DNA from: Aphrocallistes beatrix
Taxonomy: Eukaryota; Porifera; Hexactinellida; Sceptrulophora; Aphrocallistidae
DNA length: 64,000 bases
Reading direction: 5' to 3'
Assembly (NCBI GenBank): GCA_963281255.1
Contig: OY725499.1
Location: 3,615,148-3,679,147 of the forward strand
In this document: positions 1 to 10,359 of the stretch, one piece after another
Numbering within the stretch: position 1 is the first letter of the stretch
Layout: every line of letters begins with the position of its first letter
Notes under the pieces: generated by a model
The model's database searches: none
The model's input: the letters and a program-made list of their open reading frames with translations, nothing else
What the model was told of the DNA's origin: nothing
Program-made: the position numbers and the translations under genes

Positions 1-204
1 TAAACCTTAGAATAGTATGCCTGTATACTTCACGATTATAAACTAATAAGTTGCTTAGACAAACTTTCCCAAATGGCAAGTTTCACAACGTTGAAAGGAT
101 TCGATTAGAACCAAGAAAACAGTATCATAATCTAGTGGCCTATTTATTAGAACTAAATCTGATTAAGCGATTCTAGCCTATCACTCTCTTCCCTCGTGTA
201 TCAG

Positions 205-512
205 GTCAGAAGAGCGACGCTAAGGGAAACCGGTACGAACTCGGAGACTTTGTCGTGAAGACAGGAGTGGCGACATACGGAGCCGGCCAGCACAAAACTC
301 TGCTGCTAGAGGTGACCTACTTGAAGAGTGACACTCCCCAGGAATGCACGGACAAAATAACCGAACTAGCGAAGCTGTTGCTTGACACTTCATTCCCTGA
401 AGTGGAAATTCCGCGCACGGTGAGGGAAGATAATAAATTCTCTCCCACGGATCTGATGCTACAGTACAAGCTTCTCTTCTCACACCTCAAGAAACCGCCA
501 GGCGCGAAATGA
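205..512 (+). CDS. MED20: Mediator subunit 20-like, 3' terminal exon (partial)
   Basis: This is the last coding exon of a gene whose earlier exons lie left of the window. A pyrimidine-rich tract ending in AG at 203-204 is a good acceptor, and the frame then runs open for about 102 codons to TGA at 510-512. The peptide has the order of a MED20 C-terminus: a strand motif YELGDFVVKTG, a second strand LLLEVTYLKS, a helical stretch and the final segment FSPTDLMLQYKLLFSHLKK. MED20 belongs to the head module of the nuclear Mediator complex, which links transcription factors to RNA polymerase II. There is no start codon because the exon is internal at its 5' side. The family call rests on recognising the motif order, not on a search. 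No lesion is visible. Confidence 0.62.
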
Positions 513-1796
513 CAACACAATGACAGGATTAAACACCTCTCTTTACCTTCAGTAGTTGAATTAGCATAACCATACGATTGTATTAACCTAGTTTGTTATG
601 TGAATCTAATTTTATCCCATGGTAACATAGTGGAATAGTCTACTCAAGGGTTTTCAGCCCGTGGGTTGCGGAATAGTATATTTTCTCACGAAACACACTA
701 TCAACTTGGAGCATGAATTCCATATGGTTCCAATTCACTTGATTGTGGTGTCACATCTAAATATTCTAATTGTTTCATTGTATTATAGACAAGCACGCTT
801 CGCTTGCTTGCGCTGCGCGGCTTGCGGACACGCAGTGTCCGCAGAGTCACCTTGCGGGCGCCTGGAGTTACTCAATCTAACATATGGGATTTTTTTCCTT
901 TATATAAATATTTTAAAAAAGGTCAACGAAAAATTTCTCATATGGATCCGAAAATATAATATTCGGATTCTACAGCACTAAAAACATGTCAACCGTTGGA
1001 AGCTAGTCTCTAAATCCTAGCGTTTTAATATATAATATATAACACAGCATGCATATGGAATGGATACTAGAAGTTATATTGAAGTATGAAATTGTCACCG
1101 ATAAATTATTATAACCTGGGAAAGTCACCAAAAGTCTGTACATAGCTAAGAATATGCATTTTTAATGTTCTAATTTCTAATAGATTTTCTTTGCTATGGC
1201 AGCAAAAAACATGCTCCGAAGTGTGCTTATTCAGATGATTATCTAAATTTTGTTGTTCCATTCCGTTAGCTATCCAATCGTATCGAATACTTAAGTTACT
1301 CATACCATTCCCATCAACTTATTTATATAAAACTGCGTTTTCTAGCATGCTGGTAATGAAGACTAAGACTAGAAATAAACTTGAGGTTGAAGCAGGTCTA
1401 GCTACTGCTTATCCGCAACACAACCCATAACTGAAATGCTCGTCAATCAGAAACAGCATCAAAATCGCATTAAACAAATTCAAAATATTAGGCTTAATTG
1501 AAAAATGTATTATGCATATTATAAATAGTGCTTATCAAGGTTTTGAGTAAATTACTATTCTCAGGAGTGTGTCGCGAAGATTTGAATATTAGGAAATTGG
1601 TCACAGACCTAAAAAGTTTGAAAACCCCTGGTCTACTCGAAAGGATAAATTATTTGTATTCTCCTAAATATCATGCACCAGTACTACATAAAACGAACAT
1701 GACGAATGAGACAAGTTTAATAATTGAGAGACAAGGATAAATACATGTATAATGTTGGCTCCATCAAGTTGTGATTATGTGAGTACGTACTACGTA
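513..1796. other. Intergenic stretch without a supported gene
   Basis: AT-rich, with only short chance frames. It holds one copy of a GC-rich palindromic repeat (790-870) and, at about 940-1015, a fragment of the AT-rich repeat family seen as tandem units at 28560-29280 and 45840-46170. Nothing else stands out. Confidence 0.5.
790..870 (-). repeat. GC-rich palindromic interspersed repeat, copy 1
   Basis: One of seven copies in the window of a compact GC-rich block in AT-rich DNA. It carries an imperfect palindrome around CGCTTCGCTTGCTTGCG, then a GGACAC...GTGTCC inverted repeat, and an outer edge reading GAGTTACTCAATC. Other copies are at 17384-17438, 22389-22440, 37962-38038, 46173-46256, 55235-55316 and 63499-63574, in both orientations. 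Confidence 0.7.
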
Positions 1797-1878
1797 TCAT
1801 TGAAAGGATCCCATAACCATCAAGATAATGGAAACAACTCCGATATTCAATTAATTATTTGGCAATTCAGGCTAAATT

Positions 1879-1994
1879 GCACACTTCGCTACAGATGTGT
1901 TGCAGTGTATTAGAGAACTTTACGTGTATGTATCATACAATACGTACAAACATAGTTCTCTAATACACTGCAACACATCTGTAGCGAAGTGTGC
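1879..1994. repeat. Perfect 41-bp palindrome at the gene 3' end
   Basis: Bases 1879-1919 and 1954-1994 are exact reverse complements around a 34-base loop. The right arm contains the last codons of the minus-strand gene, so its mRNA would end in a long hairpin. In arm B the corresponding hairpin (about 27646-27783) is imperfect. It could be a structured 3' RNA end or a fold-back maintained by arm-to-arm gene conversion. Confidence 0.85.
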
Positions 1995-2401
1995 AAGTCA
2001 TAAACGCGGTAAGCAGTGAAGAAGGCATCATGAGGATCTTTGTAGTTGGTAAGATTGATAGGAATATTGACTGCATTCCCGAGAACATCTTCACGTCGAG
2101 GAATCAGCTCATACACTTGGCAGAACTTCCTTCCTCTCTCATCTGTGAAGAGAAGTGTGTATCTAGCGAAGGAGTCAGCCCCCACACACACTATCTGATA
2201 GACAGATCCACGCTGTTGCATTGGTTCTGTTCCTCTGAACCAAACGCAGTTGGTTACCTTGTAGCCGCTAGGAATGTGTAATTCCGCAGCTGAGCCAATA
2301 GCAATATGTGCTGAAGATTTGTCTAACAATTCCATTCTTCGTATTGATATTATAATATTATTGACTATTATAGATGTATTATTTGATATTAAATGGTCCA
2401 T
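1910..2401 (-). CDS. Small divergent Ig-like protein, inverted copy A
   Basis: A 163-residue reading frame starts at ATG 2401. Residues 1-140 match the copy at 27239-27661 with about six substitutions. The core shows a beta-sandwich pattern like the other Ig-like proteins here: ELHIPSGYKV, then CVWFRG, then YQIVCVG and ARYTLLFTDERGR. No signal peptide or membrane helix is visible, so a cytosolic or nuclear protein is likely. The odd point is the end: where copy B stops (TAG), this copy has CAG and reads 23 residues into the arm of a perfect palindrome, stopping at 1910. The tail is therefore probably an accident of stop loss or arm conversion. The Ig-like assignment is inference from the pattern; the function is unknown. 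Confidence 0.6.
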   Translation of the reverse strand: MDHLISNNTSIIVNNIIISIRRMELLDKSSAHIAIGSAAELHIPSGYKVTNCVWFRGTEPMQQRGSVYQIVCVGADSFARYTLLFTDERGRKFCQVYELIPRREDVLGNAVNIPINLTNYKDPHDAFFTAYRVYDLHTSLQMCCSVLENYVCTYCMIHTRKVL

Positions 2402-2808
2402 TTGATTCCTATTTATACTATCTTTTGTCTTAATCCGAACTTATTATAAAAACGTCGATTTAAAACGCTTACACCTCAAGTGACAAGCATTATCCAACCA
2501 GCATGAGATCATAAACATTTTTTCTCAATTTAACTTAATTAATTAATGTATTCAATCTAATATGTATTTCTATGACCACATTCAGAGTGTTGTAAAGTTG
2601 GGGTCTGTGAAAACGTAGAACTCTGAATAAATTATATTTTTTGGTGCTCGGATCCAAGAGAGGAGAGTTCGGATTAGTGAGTAATGTACTTAAATCACAA
2701 AAGTAGTTTACTCTTGAGTTTTTTACATGTACCTACAGAAAAAAAACACTCGAATTTGTGCTTCATAATTTTGAATTGTAATGATCCAATTTTATGGTCA
2801 TTCATTAT

Positions 2809-4260
2809 TCAATGGGCTATTTGGTCATGCTTCAACTGCATTAGTTGTACGAGATAACCAAACGCCGTGTCGTAGTGATAGTTCCACATCTTAATTGGGA
2901 ACAAGGGATCCTGGTAGGTACCACCAGAGAGTTTGCGCCCGACATAGGTTTTCTCAAAGTATAGAACTAGACCAGTGGATTGGAGCATTGGAAGTTCCTG
3001 TACTACATCATCAAACACCTCGAGTACATCAAAGGGTGAAGCAAAGGCGAGTGCTGGCAATGGGAACGCTGAATCTGTCCTACGCCTGAGTTCGGAATCT
3101 GTCCTACGCCTGAGTTCAGAATCTGTCCTACGATTATTCCGAGTTCGGAATCTGTCCTACGCCTGAGTTTGGAATCTGTCCTACGATTATTCCGAGTTTT
3201 CCAGTGGGTTTTGTGGGTTTGTGTTTTCTTTTTGTGTGGGTTTGTGTGGGTTTTTGTGGGTATTCCCACTGATATCCTGTGGGAATGGGTTATGAAATTA
3301 TATTCCCACGGCAACCCTGACAGATTCCGAACTCGAAATAATCGTAGGACAGATTCCGAACTCAGGCGTAGGACAAATTCCGAACTCGAAATAATCGTAG
3401 GACAGATTCCGAACTCAGGTGTAGGACAGATTCCGAACTCGAAATAGTCGTAGGACAGATTCCGAACAGTTTGGTTGTAGGACAGATTCCGGAAATATCG
3501 TTGTACAGAATCAGGCGACTCCTGGCAACATGCGTAGGGCTAGTTCCTCATCTTGGTTGAAGCAGTTTGCAGTCCTTCAGTTTGTACTTTGCGCCAGATA
3601 TTATGTGTGAGGTGAAAGAAGCAGTACTTCACCTGTGTAGCAGGCCACACCTGCTGGAAACTGTTAATGGCAGCCTTCTCAAAGTCCATAAGCATCGAGA
3701 TGGCTGAGCATTAGGACAGAGTAACTGGATCTGTTGCCACATCCGTGTGTAGGTAGCTTGGGTTTTATTAGGTAGGAGGATGAACAGGCTAGGCAACAGA
3801 TGGCCATCCTTTAGGGGTTCCGTTCCTCCTCGGAGTGCATGCAACACATACACTTGGGCAAAGAGGTTAGGAGCTGTCTTAAAAGTACCATCAGCAAGCC
3901 AGCACTGGGATGCTTGCAACATATCCAGGTTACGCTGTGTACCAAAGATGAGAATTCTCTGCGGCTCCGGACCAGAGTCGTAGAGCAGGAATTGCTCTTC
4001 CTTCGCTGTCTGCTGGTACTCAGGAGGAAGGTTGAGCTCCTCAAGGGTAGTTGGTTGTATTGGAACAGCTAGCACTCGTTCCCTCTGACGCTATATCGTA
4101 CGCTTTAAACTGTCCAGCTTAGGCAGCTTAGCAGCCGTACCCTCAGATACCGTGAGGAGACTTTCCCCTACTACGCTGTGTGAACTATCCCGGGTTTCCT
4201 CTGCTTTCTTATTAATGCATATCTTAGCCTCACCACGACTAACCTCCTGTTAATCTGGTC
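2809..4260 (-). pseudogene. MULE-type transposase, duplication copy 1 (broken)
   Basis: A Mutator-like transposase is read leftward. The N-terminal part (about 4075-4260) continues through an in-frame TAG just after the motif LPKLDSLKRTI near 4090. The catalytic core at 3629-4075 contains WLADGTFKTAPNLFAQVYVL, where the aspartate is the first DDE residue, and LLPNKTQATYTRMWQQ. One base is missing after the residues PNAQPS (copy 2 has an extra G), so the second catalytic block MDFEKA lies in another frame. A palindromic element (about 3061-3512) then separates the C-terminal part at 2809-3060, which contains VLEVFDDVVQELP. Such enzymes cut and paste DNA transposons. At least two point lesions and one insertion make it inactive. 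Confidence 0.8.
3061..3512. mobile_element. Palindromic element with inverted tandem arrays inside the MULE gene
   Basis: The left half holds repeats of TTCGGAATCTGTCCTACG and the right half holds the same unit reversed (CGTAGGACAGATTCCGAA), around a T/G-rich centre. It separates two parts of the MULE transposase. Duplication copy 2 has an uninterrupted sequence at the matching point (about 7795-7812). The bases CTGGCAA flank both sides and may be the target duplication. Edges are approximate. Confidence 0.7.
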
Positions 4261-4606
4261 CATGGAGATGCTCATTGGTTCGTCTGACTATCTCCATTCC
4301 CTTCGTAAGAATCTGTCATGATTTTACAAACTATTCGAACCAACAAGCGTTTTGGACGAATTTTTAAATTTAATGCTATTATAAAATTAAACATATATAT
4401 GTAATTTATTTTATTATCTCCATAGTAATTAGCCAATCAAATTAGTAGCGAAATGTCGGTATCCGCAACCAACTAGTGTATGCCAGTTAAGACAATGGAC
4501 TTCAATCGGTATGTTAGGAATAGCCAAACTAATACAAATTGTCATCACATTTAAAAAGTGGTGAACAAAGTATTCACTTTCGTATTTATCAATTAAATTT
4601 CAAATA

Positions 4607-4752
4607 CAGTCGACTCCGCTTAATAGGGCCACTTTTGGCAGGAACGGAATAGTTCTCACGCATAGAAGCTAATACAAAATATTTTCGGTTAATAGGATTT
4701 TCCGCTTAATCGGACAAAGGTCCGATGTGACCCTATTAAGCGGAGTCGACTG
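4607..4752. mobile_element. pogo/Tigger-type MITE (CAGTCGACTCCG family)
   Basis: A 146-bp element has inverted ends reading CAGTCGACTCCGCTTAATAG and lies between TA dinucleotides. The same family is present at 45453-45640 and 46405-46593. Confidence 0.85.
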
Positions 4753-4812
4753 TAAAGCAAAAAATAAATTTTCTTCAGATAGAAATCTAAAAAATACGCT
4801 AGCTAGCTAGTA

Positions 4813-4935
4813 CAGTGGATGCCGGTTATAAGGACACCGTTGGGAACTGCATATATTCTCTTATAACCGGCATAAATTAATTGGGGTATATGTCACCGTT
4901 TTCTAGCAGAATGTTCTTATATCCGGCATGTACTG
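4813..4935. mobile_element. pogo/Tigger-type MITE (CAGTGGATGCCGG family), copy 1
   Basis: The inverted ends are CAGTGGATGCCGGTTATAAG and its near complement, with TA on both sides. The equivalent in duplication copy 2 is 9613-9739, so the insertion predates the duplication. Confidence 0.8.
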
Positions 4936-5468
4936 TATTTCAGAAGTTCCACAGCATCATCGAACTAAAAATAATATATTTCCTCTGAACTATTAATAGG
5001 CAAGTCACGTTTCACGTGATCTTAGCTTCTAGCTATTCAAATTTAATATGACAAATAATAGTTCAGAGTTCAGCACAGAATAACTGATAATTATTAAGCC
5101 AATGAAATACGATCTTGTGGAATGGCATGCGTAGTGATATGTGTACGTTTGATAATAAGACAAAGATCCAAACCTAAGCTGAGTAATCTGTATATCAGAA
5201 ATCAATCTACAGATGAATACCTATCGTAAACTGACCCAAACAATATTCAGGCTTAAAACAAATTTGAGTGTAAATTACGGTAATTTCCAGCCAACAATTA
5301 GCATGTCCTTAATATATTATGTCAGCATGATATAACCGAGTTAATTCAGCACAGGAATAGTACCGGAGTTCAAATGTAAAACTTATGAAGCAATATACGA
5401 TTATCATCGATGACAGACGAGAGTTACAGAGATGCATCAATTCAATTCTTCCAACCGAATTGTTATAA

Positions 5469-5687
5469 CAGTGTTTCCCACAGAAGTTTTCGAAAGCGCA
5501 GATTTAGCAACGTCGACGCTGCATGTATTCCTCGCTTAAACTCTCTACCTTACTCCATGATATGGAGCAACAGTTCAACGCTCTTTAACGCACTTTTGTC
5601 GCAGTTTGAAGTTTTTAATAAATATTGGTTTGGGGAAATATTAAGCGTGTCATTTAACACATTTAACGCGCTTTGCGGAAGACACTG
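5469..5687. mobile_element. hAT-like MITE (CAGTGTTTCCC ends)
   Basis: The left end is CAGTGTTTCCCACAGAAG and the right end is GCGGAAGACACTG. Related copies are at 6906-7598 (with nested insertions) and, truncated, near 10264 and 11490. The flanks (GTTATAAC against GTTACAAC) may be a diverged 8-bp target duplication. Confidence 0.65.
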
Positions 5688-5939
5688 GTTACAACTCATT
5701 AGGAACAAGGTCATAGCACCTGGTACGTATCCATTAGCTGTACTATCTTAGGTGTCTAAGGTGCATAGTGAGTCAGTGAAGACTCAATACTTGTTGGTAC
5801 TTCACAGCCACAAAAGAGTAGTGCGAGAATCTGATTCTTCACAGTAAAATGCCAATATTAACTAACCGTTGGATCTGATAAATACTTTAAAACACACCTT
5901 AGATAGATGTGTACATCTCACAGCATAAAGGGTTCTCAC

Positions 5940-6321
5940 ATCCAAAATTTGGTAGAAATCGGACTGTTAGATTTCGCAGGATTGCACATACGGAAATGGT
6001 ACAACGTATTTGCCATGAAGACATCTTGTTGCACTAAAACTTATTTTGCCATTCAAAATGGATTGCCACAGTACTACTAGTAATAATCCACATCAACCAA
6101 TTATAAATAAATCTAAATCGGACCATGAGCGAGAATGCGATGTTCAAAATAAAATAAATTCGTATGTTATAAAGTGACAGCTCACCTATCAAGCCTGAGA
6201 TGGAAATGAAAATATCTTTGGAGCTAGCGACCTGATCCAGGGTAATGAGGTCTGCACTCTTACTTCTGATCTTTTCCAATGGAGGTTTTTCCGTACCTCC
6301 TCCTGGTTGGTCAGCTGACAT
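5940..6321 (-). CDS. Two-exon gene of unknown function, 5' part, intact copy
   Basis: On the minus strand, ATG at 6321 opens a 45-codon exon (6186-6321) beginning MSADQPGGGTEK and ending ISISGLI, followed by a GTGAGC donor. After a 152-bp intron ending in TTTTAG, a second exon (5940-6033) continues in frame with QQDVFMANTLYHFRMCN and ends ...STKFW before a GTGAGA donor. A possible third exon just below 5860 (reading FSHYSFVAVKYQQ, then a stop) keeps the phase but is short. Frame continuity across two consensus junctions, plus the decay of exactly these sites in the duplicated copy (10360-10728), argues that this was a real gene. I do not recognise the family. The start resembles the beginning of a P-loop protein only loosely. 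Confidence 0.45.
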
Positions 6322-6389
6322 TACACAGCTAAGTAATATGCATACATAATCCACTACTTATTGAATGATGCGTCATTCTCAAAGTAACT

Positions 6390-6905
6390 AAGTTTTCGTT
6401 ATAGGCTCTGTAGGCATAGCCATAGCCCAGAGTTGCACGCGGGCCGAAATTTTGAACCGCGGCCCGCAAGAAGCCCGCATAAATATTTTTGGCCCGCTTT
6501 GTAAGTTACTAATTATAATCATAATAAGTAGACTACACTTAGGGAATCCTTTTATGGGAGTGAGTTTCTGCAAACACAAATAAGTGGAAACTAACAAAGT
6601 TCCATTTACGTAAGTATTCCTTAATTGGTACCTCGTGACAATTAAGAACATCGTCTCGGTTGTCATCGCGGGGAGTCCTGCCAAGATTTCCGGACCGCGG
6701 AGCACGCAAACTATTATATTCAGCCCGCGTGCAACTCTACTATAGGCTGGAGCACCTCCTGGATTCGAAGATGGGCCATAGAGGCGATACAAAGTTAGGG
6801 CTAAGCCCCATGGGCGTAACCAGGAAGTTCTGTAGGGGAACATAGCAACCAGCTGGGGGTCTGGGGGCGCTATAACCCCAGTGGGACGGAAGCTGACAAC
6901 ATTTG
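6390..6905. repeat. Dispersed GC-rich element, copy 1
   Basis: The sequence rich in GGCCCGC and the following stretch (GTGAGTTTCTGCAAACACAA; CGTCTCGGTTGTCATCGC) recur at about 10945-11480 in the duplication and at about 17145-17380. It has no credible frame. It is an interspersed repeat, probably a non-autonomous transposon, with ends I could not fix. Confidence 0.65.
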
Positions 6906-7598
6906 TAGTGTTTCCCACATGATTGGTCGAAAGCGCTCATTTAGTAACATCAACGATGCATTTCAGTACACCCTCGCTAATCCGAACAGCTCTGTACCAA
7001 TGAACTAAAAAAACGTTCGGATTAAAGAATTTGTTCCGATTAGTGGAATAACACTAATTCAATGGGGTTTTAACCAAGGGATTATCTAGGAGCGCAAGAC
7101 GCTCCTTTAGGCGTATGATTTTAAGCCGCAATGTGTTTAGGAGCGTAAAAATCCACAAAAATACCCAATTTACCCAATATTATAATGTTATTTAGCGATT
7201 TAGGCGTATGAAAATTTAGAAATTTCAGATTAGGAGCGTATTTCTGGAAGGCTGTATAATACCCTGGTTTTAACTATAATAAATTTGCATTGTTAGAATA
7301 TTTAGGATATTATTTAGTTACGATTGCTTTTTTAACGAGGATTCTCACTTATTGAAATATATAATATTATAAACGTCGATTCAAAGCATATTAGAGGCAA
7401 ATAAGATTATATGTTGGGTGTTCGGATTGTAAGAATGAAGCGTTCGGATTAGCGAGGGTGTACTGTATTCCTTTCTTAAACTCTTTACCTAGACTCCATG
7501 CTATGGAGTACCAGTTCAACGTGCTTTGAAGCAGTTTATATTATTTTGGTTCGGGAAATGTTAAGCGTGTTATTTAACGCTCTTTGCGGGAAACACTG
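6906..7598. mobile_element. Triple nest: hAT-like MITE with Tigger-like MITE with a second hAT-like MITE
   Basis: The outer element (6906 to GGGAAACACTG at 7598) is the same family as 5469-5687. Inside it, 6964-7465 is a pogo/Tigger-type MITE with ends CAGTACACCCTCGCTAATCC. Inside that, 7075-7266 is a 192-bp element with ends CAAGGGATTAT and ATAATACCCTG and an exact 8-bp duplication GTTTTAAC at 7067-7074 and 7267-7274. Duplication copy 2 lacks the innermost element and shows one GTTTTAAC there. Confidence 0.85.
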
Positions 7599-7785
7599 CC
7601 CATGGGTCATCGACCCTTTTGCGGATTAAGGGGAACCTGAGCCATTCTCAGGTGGGTACCTGGGAGATATTAAAACAATATTGCAAGCAAGCGTATTAAT
7701 AATAGAATTAGAATTCTAGTTTATATCCACCAATAATTTCAGAAATAATTTAAAACATTAGAAGAGAAATAATTTAAAACAAAAA
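7494..7785. other. Spacer between the two duplication copies
   Basis: It holds the right end of the outer hAT-like element (to 7598) and then unique AT-rich DNA with no reading frame of note. Confidence 0.5.
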
Positions 7786-8815
7786 GGCGAGTGCTGGTAA
7801 CAGGCGTATGCGTAGGGATAGTTCTTCATCTTGGTTGTAAGCTGCTTTTGCAGTCCTTCAGTTTGTACTTTGCGCCAGATATTCTGTGTGAGGTGAAAGA
7901 AGCAGCACTTCACCTGTGTAGCAGGCCACATCTGCTGGAAACTATTAATGGCAACCTTCTCAAAGTCCATAAGCATCCGAGATGGCTGAGCATTAGGACA
8001 GAGTAACTGGATCTGTTGTCACATCCGTGTGTAGGTAGTAGTAGCTTGGGTTTTATTAAGTAGGAGAATGAACAGGCTAGGTAACAGATGGCCATCCTTT
8101 AGGGCAGTGGTTCTCAACCGGGGGTGCGAGAAAGTATAACCACTTGATTAATATTTACTGAGTAATAACAAATTTGTTCCATTTTGCCTACTCAATGAAG
8201 TGCATCGTTACCCAAATCATATAATGTGTAAATCAATGCATTTCATTGAATAGGCGTAATGACGCTACCTTTATTAAAAAGGGGTGCGAGAGTTGATTTC
8301 GAAAGCTGAAGGGGTGCGGAAGTCTAAAAAGGTTAAGGAACACTGCTTTAGGGATTCCGGTCCTCCTCGGAGTGCATGCAGCACATCCACTTGGGCAAAG
8401 AGGTTAGGAGCTGTCTTAAAGGTACCATCAGCAAGCCAGCACTGAGATGCTTGCAACATATCCAGGTTACGCTGTGTACCAAAGATGAGAATTCTCTGCG
8501 ACTCCGGACCAGAGTCGTAGAGCAGGAATTGCTCTTCCTTCCCTGTCTGCTGTACTCAGGTGGAAGGTTGAGCTCCTCAAGGGTAGTTGGTTGTATTGGA
8601 ACAGCTAGCACTCGTTCCCTCTGACGCTATATCGTACGCTTTAAACTGTCCAGCTTAGGCAGCTTAGCAGCCGTACCCTCAGATACCGTGAGGAGACTTT
8701 CCCCTACTATGCTGTGTGAAATATCCCGGGTTTCCTCTGCTTTCCTTTTAATGCCTATCTTAGTCTCACCACGACTAACCTCCTGTTAATCTGGTCCACA
8801 GAGATGCTCACTGGT
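7786..8815 (-). pseudogene. MULE-type transposase, duplication copy 2 (broken)
   Basis: It is collinear with 2809-4260 but truncated at its C-terminal end at 7786. The block MLMDFEKVAINSFQQMWPAT with VKCCFFHLTQNIWRK (about 7850-7976) is in frame here, so this copy preserves the second catalytic region that is frameshifted in copy 1. The ADGTFKTAPNLF core is at about 8360-8460. The TAG after LKRTI is shared with copy 1, so the gene was dead before it was duplicated. A 241-bp hAT-like element (8105-8345) further splits the core, and a small deletion in the segment after PPEY shifts the frame. Inactive. Confidence 0.8.
8105..8345. mobile_element. hAT-like MITE inside the MULE pseudogene
   Basis: The ends are CAGTGGTTCTCAACC and GGTTAAGGAACACTG, with an exact 8-bp target duplication CTTTAGGG (8097-8104 and 8346-8353). 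The empty site is intact in duplication copy 1 at about 3807-3815. Confidence 0.93.
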
Positions 8816-8911
8816 TCGTCTGACTATGTCCATACCCTTCGTAAGAATCTGTCATGATTTTACAAACTTTTCGAACCAACAAGCGTTTTGGACGAATTTT
8901 AAAATTTAATG

Positions 8912-9293
8912 CATAGCCAACTCTAATAATGCCTCACAGTAAAATAACCAAGGATGCAGTAATAGCCGAATGAATTAATACACGATTAGCTTAAAATCGT
9001 TAATCATGCAGGATAGGCATCAAGAATGTATTACCAACATATATAAACATGGCATCAAAGTACATATATCCGTTGTCAAAATTTCGATTAGTCATCATAT
9101 CATTGCGCAACAGGTCATTTTAAGCAAGATTTTGGAAATTTTCTAAGCTGTTTTAAGCTGGTAATACATTCTTAATGCCTATTCTGCATGGTTAACGATT
9201 TTAGGCTAATCGTGTATTAATCCATTCGGCTACTACTTCATCCCTAGTCCATAATTTCCAGTCTACTGTGAGGCATTATTAGAGTAGGCTATG
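8912..9293. mobile_element. MITE with CATAGCC termini
   Basis: A 382-bp insertion has ends CATAGCCAACTCTAATAATG and its near complement (ATTATTAGAGTAGGCTATG) and a 7-bp duplication TTTAATG on both sides. It is absent from copy 1. Partial relatives appear near 13740-13860 and 31330-31440. Confidence 0.85.
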
Positions 9294-9612
9294 TTTAATG
9301 CTATTATTAAATTAAACATATATAATTTATTTTATCATCTCCATAATAATTAGTCAATCAAATTAGTAGCACAATGTGGCATCTGTAACCAACTAGTTAG
9401 TGTATGGCAGTTAAGACAATGGACTTCAATCGGTATGTTAGGAATAGCCAAACTAATACAAATCGTCCTCACATTTAAAAAGTGGTAAACAAAGCATTAA
9501 CTTTCGTATTTATCAATTAAATTTCAAATAATTACATTAGTAAAAGCTCGTTAGCAAAAAATAAATTTTCTTCAGATAGAAATCTAAAAAATAAGCTAGC
9601 TACCTACTAGTA

Positions 9613-9739
9613 CAGTGGATGCCGGTTATAAGGACACCGTTGGGAAGTGCCTATAATGTTCTTATAACCGGCATAAATAATATGTGGTATATGTCACCGT
9701 ATTCTAGTAGAACGTTCTTATATTCGGCATGTCCTACTG
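9613..9739. mobile_element. pogo/Tigger-type MITE (CAGTGGATGCCGG family), copy 2
   Basis: This is the equivalent of 4813-4935 in the tandem duplication, with the same ends and TA flanks. Confidence 0.8.
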
Positions 9740-10359
9740 TACTTCAGAAGTTCCAAAGCATCATCAAACTAAAAATATGATATTCCCTCTGAACTATTAA
9801 TAGGAAAATCACGTTTCACGTGATCTTCAGCTTCTTGCTATTCAAAATTAACATGATAAATAGTAGGAGAGTTTAGACAAAATAACTGATAGTTATTAAC
9901 CCCAATGGAATACGATCTCGTGGAATGCCATGCGCAGTGATATGTGTACGTTTGATAATAAGACAGAGATCCTAGAATTACTAAGCTGTGGTTTTGCTGA
10001 GCAATCTACAAATCAGAAATCAATCTACACAGATGGAAACCTAGTGTAAACTAACTGAAACTATATTTAGTCTTAAAAAACATTTGATGTTAAAATTACG
10101 GTACTTTCCAGCAACAATTGGCATGTCCTTAATATAGTATTGTGTAAGCATGATATAACCGAGTTGATTCAGCAAAACTTATGAAGCAAAACGATTATCA
10201 TCGATGACATACTAGAGTTACAGAGATGCATCGATTCAATTCTTCCAAACGAATTGTTATAACCAGTGTTTCCCATAGGATTTTTCGAAAACGCTCATTT
10301 AGCAACGTCGACGCTGCATTCCTCACATTTCTCATTTTCTCACATTCAAGTTCTCACAT

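Larger units (their letters stand above)
1797..2722. repeat. Inverted-duplication arm A
   Basis: This stretch matches, in reverse complement and with few differences, the segment 26928-27846. Both arms contain the same small gene together with its upstream DNA and its downstream hairpin. The left edge (CTTGATAGTTATGGGATC in arm B) and the right edge (the block AATCACAAAAGTAGTTTACT) are readable in both arms. Confidence 0.9.
3046..7493. repeat. 4-kb direct tandem duplication, copy 1
   Basis: Starting at GGCGAGTGCTGG, this segment is matched by 7786-11815 in the same order: dead MULE, several small elements, a two-exon gene, a GC-rich dispersed element and the start of a hAT-like element. The copies differ by insertions private to each (3061-3512, 4607-4752 and 7075-7266 in copy 1; 8105-8345, 8912-9293 and about 10841-10948 in copy 2). 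Similarity is lost after CTTTACC at about 7493 and 11815. Confidence 0.88.

Noticed and set aside
661-981. 106-residue frame
   Set aside because: It runs through the GC-rich palindromic repeat and AT-rich repeat; no domain and no splice context.
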